Both the position numbers and the translations under genes were made by a program. The notes beneath the pieces are model-generated. The model was not told where the DNA came from. It ran no database searches and saw only the letters and a list, made by a program, of their open reading frames with translations. From assembly GCA_949480205.1 (NCBI GenBank), contig CASXXK010000001.1:109268-173267 (forward strand): a stretch of 64,000 nt of DNA. Direction: 5' to 3'. Positions 57,958 through 64,000 of this stretch are shown piece by piece (within the stretch, counting starts at the first letter, position 1; each line of letters opens with the position of its first letter). This stretch comes from an uncultured Candidatus Saccharibacteria bacterium (GTDB taxonomy: Bacteria > Patescibacteriota > Saccharimonadia > Saccharimonadales > Saccharimonadaceae).

Positions 57958-58224
57958 ATGATTACTAGAGAGAAAAAAGCTGAGGCGATGGCAAAGCTTG
58001 CTCGCACTAAGGAAGACGTGGGTTCTCCAGAAGTGCAGGTGTCGATTTTGACTGAGCGGATCAAGGAAGTGACCGAACACGTCAAGACGAACAAGCATGA
58101 TTACATGGCGAAGCGGGGCTTGATGCAGATGGTAGGTCAGCGCAAAAAATTGCTGAAATATCTTGAGCGCACCAACTTTGACTTGTACAAGAAGACCATT
58201 GCAGAGCTCGGGCTTCGGAAATAA
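57958..58224 (+). CDS. rpsO: 30S ribosomal protein S15
   Basis: An 88-residue protein from ATG 57958 (MITREKKAEAMAKLARTKEDVGSPE...), with the S15 signature VSILTERIKEVTEHVKTNKHDYMAKRGL and LVGQRKKLL-like QMVGQRKKLLKYL. It binds 16S rRNA and nucleates the platform. TATAAT lies 9 nt before the ATG. A strong terminator follows. In many bacteria rpsO is next to pnp; here two genes separate them. Confidence 0.96.
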   Translation: MITREKKAEAMAKLARTKEDVGSPEVQVSILTERIKEVTEHVKTNKHDYMAKRGLMQMVGQRKKLLKYLERTNFDLYKKTIAELGLRK

Positions 58225-58227
58225 CCA

Positions 58228-58251
58228 AAGACTCCCTCGGGGAGTTTTTTG
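58228..58251 (+). terminator. rpsO terminator
   Basis: ACTCC-CTCG-GGAGT followed by TTTTTTGG. Confidence 0.88.
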
Positions 58252-58283
58252 GTGGGGTCTTTAGGGTGGTGTATAATAAAGGC

Positions 58284-60365
58284 ATGAGCGAAATATTAGA
58301 TAACCGACCGATGCCGAAGGAGGGGGTAAGCCAAGATGAGACGACGGATTGGGAGGCCTTGACAGTGGACCAGAGTGAGCCAGATTGGGGGAGTGTGGCT
58401 GAGGCGGAGTTTGTAGGTGAGACTGTAGAGGTGGAAGAGGCTGAGACAATTGAGAATACGGTGGCGCAATTGCGGGAATGGATTGATTTGGATGCGATAG
58501 CTCAAAACGAAGACCCGGAGGGATTGGCAGCGGTAGAACAGGAAAGTGAAACGCGAAGGGCACGAGTAGAACAATATAAGATAGAATTGATGCAAAGTAA
58601 CCAACGGCAAGTGGAAATTGGCCAGAGACGAGAAGAATTGCCTCAAGAGTTGAGTGCAGCAAAGTTTGAGTTATCGCGGATGATGCGTCAAGAAGGACGA
58701 GGATTACTAGGTGGATTGAAGAAGGCTTTGGGGGTTGGTGCGACGAAGCGGGCTGAGCTGGAGGCGACGGTGACAAAACTGGAGGCCGAGCAGGCAAGTT
58801 TGTTTCAAGAGATGAACCAGATGGAACGTGGGCAATATGAGATTGAAAGAGTAATTGCTGAGACTGATATTGATGGCCCTATGCAGGAGTTTTTGGAACA
58901 GTTTGAGACACCGTTGACGCCAGATGAGAAGCAACAGGGCTTGAAATTTGAGGCTTTGGCGAAGTTGTCGACGGAGGAATATTTGCAACTGTGGCGGAGA
59001 TTGAACCCGTTTTTTGTGACACATGTGACCCGGCAGGGCATCCGTGATCATAATGCTATGTTTTATCATTCGGCGGGAATGGGAGAATTCCAAGATGGGA
59101 TGACGGGTGTGCTGGCGGATGGAAAGATTTTGCGCACGCCGGCGGAAGTTCACTACGGCTTGGGGCGCGAGATGACTGAGCAGAATGTTGAGGAGGCTCT
59201 AGGGAAGATGTTGTATGGGGAGACGTCTGTGACGGATGTGGAGGCGATGCGAGAGCAGGGGATGAGCGATAAAGAAATTGCTGAGATATTAGTAGAAAAA
59301 TTGCCAGTGAACACTACGCTGGCTACGGCAGATCCTTGGGCGGATAGGCAGGCGGTGCATTTTGCGCAAATGATAGCGCTGGATGATTATTATGGTGGCG
59401 AGAGTGAGAACGAGGCATTTTTTGTGTTCCCGACAGATGTCGTGGCGTCACAATGTCGGTTTGGTGGGCATATGCATGATAATTTGATTACGGCGCAAAT
59501 TGGGTCGGAGACAAAATGGAATGATTTGTTTGTATGGCCGCAGGATCAGGAAATAACGATTGATGCCGGTTTAACTTTTTTACCAAAGTCGACTTTGGTA
59601 GATGCGGAGACAGGGTCGAAATATGCGACGCGGCAAGTTGAGGTTGATGGTAAGAAGGTAAGAGTGCCCGAAGTGGATGAAGCGGGGGTGACGAAATTTG
59701 TAGAATGGATGCAGGGTTTGAAGCCTGAAGATGAAAGTGTGCGATTGGCGACTTCGCTAGATAGTCGGTATGATATGGAGCAATTGCGAGCAGCAGCCTT
59801 GGAGGCGGGAGTGCCAGAGCGGATTATTGATGCGGTTCTGAAAGCGGAAAATGGATTTCAGTATGATTTGCAGACTTTTGTGAATGGCGGTGAATTGAAA
59901 ACGCTGTGGGTGGTGCCGTCAGAAGAATTGGAGCAACTGTCGCCCGAAGAACGCCGGGCACGATCGGTGCGGGAGTTCTTGGATGGAGAATCGGCGACTT
60001 GGAAATTGGCAGAGAATGCGGTGTCGGCTGAAGAGTATTGGGAGCGATATTTTGCGGAGCATCCGAAACAACGGCCGGCGCATGTGATTTATTATGATGG
60101 TAATCCGACTCAAGCAGTAGTGTCGACCTTGAAGCAGGCAGGAATTTTGGAAGATACTCCGCGCCCATATGGGCTGGATAGTTATAGTGAGTGGCAAAGG
60201 TATACTGGCAGGGGCGATAGCCATGAAAGGGACGGGGGATGGTTGGGATTTGAGAAGAATTTGGTGAGGGATGATACGACGGACGAAGCTTTACAAGCGC
60301 AACACAGAAGGTTTAATGAGATTGCGCGGCAAAAAATAGCGGAACATTATGATTTGAAGGTGTGA
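58284..60365 (+). CDS. Large lineage-specific protein with coiled coil
   Basis: About 693 residues from ATG 58284, chosen because TATAAT (58272-58277) lies 6 nt upstream. It has an acidic N-terminus, a coiled coil (about 75-200: QYKIELMQSNQRQVEIGQRREEL and LEATVTKLEAEQASLFQEMNQ), then a globular part with FVFPTDVVASQCRFGGHMHDNL and RPAHVIYYDGNPTQAVVSTL. No signal peptide, membrane segment or known catalytic motif. It may be the counterpart of the 617-residue protein at 34.7 kb. Function unknown. Confidence 0.6.
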   Translation: MSEILDNRPMPKEGVSQDETTDWEALTVDQSEPDWGSVAEAEFVGETVEVEEAETIENTVAQLREWIDLDAIAQNEDPEGLAAVEQESETRRARVEQYKIELMQSNQRQVEIGQRREELPQELSAAKFELSRMMRQEGRGLLGGLKKALGVGATKRAELEATVTKLEAEQASLFQEMNQMERGQYEIERVIAETDIDGPMQEFLEQFETPLTPDEKQQGLKFEALAKLSTEEYLQLWRRLNPFFVTHVTRQGIRDHNAMFYHSAGMGEFQDGMTGVLADGKILRTPAEVHYGLGREMTEQNVEEALGKMLYGETSVTDVEAMREQGMSDKEIAEILVEKLPVNTTLATADPWADRQAVHFAQMIALDDYYGGESENEAFFVFPTDVVASQCRFGGHMHDNLITAQIGSETKWNDLFVWPQDQEITIDAGLTFLPKSTLVDAETGSKYATRQVEVDGKKVRVPEVDEAGVTKFVEWMQGLKPEDESVRLATSLDSRYDMEQLRAAALEAGVPERIIDAVLKAENGFQYDLQTFVNGGELKTLWVVPSEELEQLSPEERRARSVREFLDGESATWKLAENAVSAEEYWERYFAEHPKQRPAHVIYYDGNPTQAVVSTLKQAGILEDTPRPYGLDSYSEWQRYTGRGDSHERDGGWLGFEKNLVRDDTTDEALQAQHRRFNEIARQKIAEHYDLKV

Positions 60366-60417
60366 AAAAGCGCCCCAGATAGTAATAGGGACGCGATTTC
60401 GGTTTGGTTGGAAGGAG

Positions 60418-61182
60418 TTAGGCTCCAATTGCCGTTGCCTCTAAAAATTCAATAGGTGTGGAATAGTCGGGGATATTGATACAATTCCGGTACATCCAGT
60501 CAAAGCGCTCACGGATTTCTGTGTAGCAGGCACCGACGAAAGCATTAATATGAGTGTCAAACTCAGCTTCGGTCATTTTGCGCCAAGCCACAATCTCCTC
60601 TTCGATGCTGATTATACGGTCATCGTTCCATAACTCAGCAAGCTTAGAGCCACTGATTTCGCCACGCTGAAATTTTTCGATGAATTTGGGCGGTTCGGTG
60701 AAGCTGGGGAAAAACTGGATTTCGACATCCTGTCCGTTACCAGACTTCCTGAGGAAGTATACGTATGTGATACACATACGTATAGAATTGTTTTCTAAAG
60801 GCTTTTTGTTGCGGAGCTTGCTATGGGCAGTTTTTCTGCCGGCACTATCTCCATCGGAGTACAGATGTTTCACCTTGTGGCAAATTCTTCCAATAAAAGA
60901 ATGATCAATGTCGTCACGGGTGAGATTTTCGGGCATGTTGTGGATAATAATGCAATAGGTTTTATGATTGGACTGCTCCTCTTTTTCCTCATCTTTCTTG
61001 TCGGGTGATTCGTGAACTATTATGCTTTGGTTGCTGATTTCGATAGTAGGCTGGATATAGTGGTTTTCGAATTGTGCCATGAAATGCTGTGTGTTCTTTT
61101 CCAGAAGTGGTTCTAAGGCTTTACTGAGATTCTGAAGAGCGAGGTTGATGGTTGCAGGTTGCTGAATTGCTACGTTTGACAT
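60418..61182 (-). CDS. Codon-atypical hypothetical protein
   Basis: A 254-residue soluble protein, helical and charged, with a Lys/Glu-rich linker (DKKDEEKEEQ) and an aromatic C-terminus (RFDWMYRNCINIPDYSTPIEFLEA). Codons such as ATC, CTC, AAC and AGA differ from neighbours. It has an AGAAGGAG ribosome site, a leader of about 55 nt with ATGGGC/GCCCAT pairing, and a TTGACA...TATAAC promoter. It resembles the 40.2- and 43.7-kb genes in expression style, so acquisition is suspected. Function unknown. Confidence 0.58.
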   Translation of the reverse strand: MSNVAIQQPATINLALQNLSKALEPLLEKNTQHFMAQFENHYIQPTIEISNQSIIVHESPDKKDEEKEEQSNHKTYCIIIHNMPENLTRDDIDHSFIGRICHKVKHLYSDGDSAGRKTAHSKLRNKKPLENNSIRMCITYVYFLRKSGNGQDVEIQFFPSFTEPPKFIEKFQRGEISGSKLAELWNDDRIISIEEEIVAWRKMTEAEFDTHINAFVGACYTEIRERFDWMYRNCINIPDYSTPIEFLEATAIGA

Positions 61183-61243
61183 TTTGAGTCTCCTTCTTGT
61201 AATATACTTGATGGGCGCACGAAAAAACTAAGCCCATACTTCC

Positions 61244-61273
61244 GTTATATCACAGATGGTAAAAAATGTCAAG
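61244..61273 (-). promoter_or_regulatory. Promoter of the 60.4-kb gene
   Basis: TTGACA (61268-61273), an 18-bp spacer and TATAAC (61244-61249). CATCTGTGA precedes the -10, as in the promoters of the other codon-atypical genes. Confidence 0.65.
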
Positions 61274-61502
61274 AATTTCGTGAGAAATTCTTGCTGCTGG
61301 GCGTCGTCTCTGTAGAAAATACAAGTCTTTTCTACTTCGCCTCCTACAGCAGTTCAACATATGATATAACAAGAAGTCGAGCGAAAATGCGCTTGCGCAA
61401 TTTTCCGAGACGACGCAGTTATTTCTACGAAGTATGATACAATAGGAGTAGAGAAATTTAACATTGGGAAGACGGCAGATAAGATGCTGAATTGTGGATG
61501 GT

Positions 61503-61613
61503 GTTGTGTAGTGGTTATGCAAGCATAAACAGGGATGAACTGCAGAGCAATCGTATACTGGAACAGTACGATTGCGAACAGTTCACCCGCCGTTTGCAAA
61601 ATCACTACACAAC
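61503..61613 (+). promoter_or_regulatory. Long hairpin leader of pnp
   Basis: GTTGTGTAGTG (61503-61513) pairs with CACTACACAAC (61603-61613), enclosing GAACTG/CAGTTC and GCAATCGTA/TACGATTGC helices. The structure lies 50 bp before the pnp start. In Escherichia coli a pnp leader hairpin is cut by RNase III and mediates PNPase autoregulation; this one may do the same. The region 61280-61500 upstream holds no recognised gene. Confidence 0.65.
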
Positions 61614-61664
61614 GGTATGAAGAAATTTATCATCTTATCTGAGGTTTTCCCAAGAAAGGGAAGT

Positions 61665-63839
61665 ATGGATATTATAAACCCCAGCGGTAAGCAAATGGTG
61701 CGCGTAGAGACCGAACTTTGTGGCCGCAAATTGACGCTGGAAGTAAATCGAGTGGGATTTCGGAGTACGGCAAGCGTGCTAGTAAGCTATGGAGAGACCG
61801 TAGTGTTGGGCTCAGTAGTGGTAGGCAAGAAGCCAGTGGTGCAGGACTTTTTCCCACTAACGATTGATTACGAAGAGAAGTTTTATGCTGCAGGCAAGAT
61901 TTCTGGTAGTAAATTTATTAAGCGTGAAGGTAAACCAGCGGACGAAGCAGTGTTGGTGGGGCGATTGATTGATCGTCCAATTCGCCCATTGTTCCCGAAG
62001 GGTTACCGTCAAGAGGTGCAGGTAGTAACGACTGTGCTTTCGATGGATCCGGAGTTTCGTCCGGATATGGTGGCGATGATTGCGGCTAGCTCGGCTTTGA
62101 TGCTTTCGGGTACGCCATTTGATGGACCAATTGCTGGTCTCAGGATTGGACGGATGAACGGGGAATTTAAGGCTTTCTTGAATGCAAGCGAGCGTGAGCA
62201 AAGTATTATGGATCTTGTGGTGGCTTGTAAAGACGGTAAGGTGATGATGGTGGAAGCTGGCGCAAATGAGGTGCCAGAGGCAATGATCATTGAGGCGATG
62301 CACTGGGCAGTGAAGAACGTGCAGCCGGCGTTGGATTTGCAACGCGAATTGGCCGAGAAGGTGGGTGTTGTGAGCCAAGAGTATGAGTTGGTATTGCCAG
62401 ACGAAGGTATCCAGGAGCGTGTAGAAGCTTGGTATAAGGCCCATGCTGGCGAGAAGGTGCGTGGTAACGTGCTGGAACGTCAAGAGGTGGTGGCGCAGTT
62501 GCGCGAGGAGATGCACGCCGAGTTGGCGCCTGAACTGGGTGAAGGTAAGACTGAAGAAGAGAAAATCGCTGATTACACCGAGCGGATGCAAGGTGAATAT
62601 GATCAAGCCTTTGACCTCGCAGTGAATCATGAAGTGCGGCGGGGAATTATTGAAGATGGTGTGCGTCCGGATGGCCGTAAGTTGACTGAGGTGCGGCCGT
62701 TGTCGAGTCAGGTTGGCGTATTGCCACGAGTGCACGGGTCATCCCTCTTCACGCGGGGTTTGACGCAGGCTTTGAACATTGTGACCTTGGCGCCACTGAG
62801 CTTTGCACAAGTGGTGGATACGATGGAGGTGACTGACGGTAAGCGGCGCTATATGCATCACTACAATGCCCCATCTTATACCGTGGGTGAAGTGGGACGA
62901 ATTGGTAGCCCAGGACGGCGTGAGATTGGCCACGGATATTTGGCGGAGCGGGCACTTTTGCCAATGTTGCCAAGTGAAGAAGATTTTCCTTATGCTATTC
63001 GAAGCGTAACCGAGATTATGAGTCAGAACGGTTCAACTTCAATGGCGGCAACTTGTTCGTCTTGTATGGCCTTGATGGATGCTGGTGTACCATTGAAACG
63101 CCCGGTGAGTGGTGTAGCGATGGGCTTGATGGTGGATGTACCGGCTGGTACGGACATCACAAGTGACGATGTAGACAAAGCTTATGTTTTGATTGATTTG
63201 ATGGACGCTGAGGATTTTGCTGGCGATATGGACTTTAAGGTGACAGGTACGACTGAGGGTATTACAGCTTTGCAGATGGATATGAAAGTGCATGGTTTGC
63301 CCGTTGATATTCTGGAGAAAGCGATTGCGCAAAGTCATGACGGACGTATGTTTATCTTGGAGCACATGTTGAGTGTGATTCCAGGCCCACGTCCAGAGAT
63401 CTCTAAATATGCACCAAAGATTGAGAAATTGATGGTAAATCCAGATAAAATTGGTGCGATTATTGGTAAGGGTGGCGAGATGATTAACAAGATTACTTCT
63501 GAGACTGGCGCGATGGTAGACATCGACGACTCGGGTCTTGTGACAATTTCTGGTGAGAATGAGGCGATTGATAAGGCTTTGACTTGGATTAAGGGCTTGG
63601 TGGAAGAGCCGGAAGTGGGGAAAATCTATGAGGGTACGGTGGCGACGATCAAAGATTTCGGCGCGTTCGTGACGATTTTACCAGGAATTGACGGCATGTT
63701 ACATGTAAGCCAAATCTCTGATAAGCGGATTGAAAATGTGAGCGATGTATTAAAAGTTGGCCAAAAAGTACGCGTAAAATTGACGGCGATTGACGATCGG
63801 GGAAGATTGTCGTTGACGATGCGGAATGTAGAACAATAA
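61665..63839 (+). CDS. pnp: Polyribonucleotide nucleotidyltransferase (PNPase)
   Basis: About 724 residues from ATG 61665, chosen for its GAAAGGG ribosome site and the typical PNPase start (NPSGKQMVRVETELCGRKLTLEVNRVGF). Two RNase PH domains are joined by a helical domain; the second has GSSLFTRGLTQAL and SSCMALMDAGVPLKRPVSGVAMGL. A KH domain follows (MVNPDKIGAIIGKGGEMINKI, about 605), then an S1 domain (GKIYEGTVATIKDFGAFVTI). It degrades RNA 3'-5' by phosphorolysis. Full length. A long leader hairpin suggests autoregulation. Confidence 0.96.
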   Translation: MDIINPSGKQMVRVETELCGRKLTLEVNRVGFRSTASVLVSYGETVVLGSVVVGKKPVVQDFFPLTIDYEEKFYAAGKISGSKFIKREGKPADEAVLVGRLIDRPIRPLFPKGYRQEVQVVTTVLSMDPEFRPDMVAMIAASSALMLSGTPFDGPIAGLRIGRMNGEFKAFLNASEREQSIMDLVVACKDGKVMMVEAGANEVPEAMIIEAMHWAVKNVQPALDLQRELAEKVGVVSQEYELVLPDEGIQERVEAWYKAHAGEKVRGNVLERQEVVAQLREEMHAELAPELGEGKTEEEKIADYTERMQGEYDQAFDLAVNHEVRRGIIEDGVRPDGRKLTEVRPLSSQVGVLPRVHGSSLFTRGLTQALNIVTLAPLSFAQVVDTMEVTDGKRRYMHHYNAPSYTVGEVGRIGSPGRREIGHGYLAERALLPMLPSEEDFPYAIRSVTEIMSQNGSTSMAATCSSCMALMDAGVPLKRPVSGVAMGLMVDVPAGTDITSDDVDKAYVLIDLMDAEDFAGDMDFKVTGTTEGITALQMDMKVHGLPVDILEKAIAQSHDGRMFILEHMLSVIPGPRPEISKYAPKIEKLMVNPDKIGAIIGKGGEMINKITSETGAMVDIDDSGLVTISGENEAIDKALTWIKGLVEEPEVGKIYEGTVATIKDFGAFVTILPGIDGMLHVSQISDKRIENVSDVLKVGQKVRVKLTAIDDRGRLSLTMRNVEQ

Positions 63840-63894
63840 GGGTTTTCTCTAGCTACCGGGTTTGCATAGCTTCTGTGAACTCGGTGGCGTCTCT

Positions 63895-63925
63895 CAAAAA
63901 GAGCCTAAAGTAGGCTCTTTTTGAT
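63895..63925 (+). terminator. pnp terminator
   Basis: AAAAAGAGCCT-AAAGT-AGGCTCTTTTT, a strong stem with T-runs on both sides. Confidence 0.88.
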
Positions 63926-63933
63926 TCGATGCG

Positions 63934-64000
63934 CTACGATTTCTCCATGTCTAATACAGTACTAAGGCAGCGGAGGGGGAAAGCATGCCAACGGTGGCTT
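63934..64000 (-). pseudogene. Headless FISUMP-like cassette I (cut by window edge)
   Basis: The conserved tail block (RWHAFPLRCLSTVLDM, then EKS and a stop at 63934) on the minus strand, running off the window end. The ends match the other cassettes; the variable centre lies outside. Confidence 0.55.

Noticed and set aside
159..64000. Diversity-generating retroelement for the variable cassettes
   Set aside because: No reverse transcriptase gene, template repeat or adenine-biased variation was seen. The cassettes differ by block-wise divergence and length, not by A-to-N changes.
1..64000. CRISPR array
   Set aside because: No regularly spaced direct repeats and no cas genes were seen. The recurring repeats are inverted and widely dispersed.
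1..64000. Insertion sequences or prophage
   Set aside because: No transposase, integrase or phage structural gene was recognised on either strand.
1..64000. UGA recoding (code 25) as in Absconditabacteria/Gracilibacteria
   Set aside because: Genes end at UGA as well as UAA/UAG at the expected family lengths, for example the 34.7-kb gene at its overlap with the HIT gene. No in-frame UGA is needed inside conserved domains.

Overview
The window looks like the replication-origin region of a reduced-genome bacterium of the Patescibacteria/CPR, most likely Candidatus Saccharibacteria (TM7). The grounds are the compact gene set, the cluster jag-yidC-rnpA-rpmH-dnaA-dnaN-recF, a long type IV secretion-like locus with many VirB2-like pilins, single-copy housekeeping genes with short or absent 5' leaders, and many lineage-specific membrane proteins. 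The standard genetic code fits every gene. This placement is inference, because no marker phylogeny was possible.

Layout. 1-4 kb: tail of a LytR_C-type protein, a first headless surface-protein cassette, then jag, yidC, an acyltransferase, rnpA and rpmH on the minus strand. 4-8 kb: dnaA, a DnaA-box-rich spacer (probable oriC), dnaN and recF on the plus strand. 8-20 kb: a minus-strand type IV secretion/conjugation-like operon (VirB6-like, PrgI, split VirB4, a large membrane protein, a VirB1-like wall hydrolase, a membrane-anchored protein). 20-25 kb: VirB2-like pilins, Hsp20, ComF, and membrane-tethered rhodanese and thioredoxin-like proteins. 26-34 kb: tRNA-Ser, small membrane proteins, groES-groEL under a CIRCE operator, two Mur-ligase-family genes, a HAD hydrolase, tRNA-Arg and a small RNA. 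34-50 kb: HIT protein, valS, FemAB-like transferase, tsaD, a very structured RNA of about 600 nt, pta, and an ATPase/STAS pair with palindromic operators. 50-64 kb: SufS-like desulfurase, DUF1287, DsbA-like, DHH-like, truB, a two-enzyme D,D-carboxypeptidase, rpsO and pnp.

Three layers of unusual structure run through these genes. (1) Nine headless cassettes of about 210-250 bp encode the last ~70 residues of a FISUMP/C-type-lectin-like surface domain. Both ends are conserved and the middle is hypervariable. Six of them form three head-to-head pairs, and several lie beside a 29-bp palindrome. They look like a silent repertoire for recombinational variation of a surface protein. (2) A 103-nt palindromic element is inserted in frame, encoding an identical 33-residue peptide, in both tsaD and truB; each gene carries a second large palindrome next to it. 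These resemble Rickettsia palindromic elements. (3) Structured RNAs: a ~600-nt RNA with a consensus promoter and terminator, and three shorter rod-like RNAs.

Gene expression uses two styles. Many housekeeping genes have TATAAT 6-7 nt before the ATG, which implies leaderless mRNA. A minority of codon-atypical genes have TTGACA-N17/18-TAnAAT-type promoters, long leaders and strong Shine-Dalgarno sites, which suggests horizontal acquisition.
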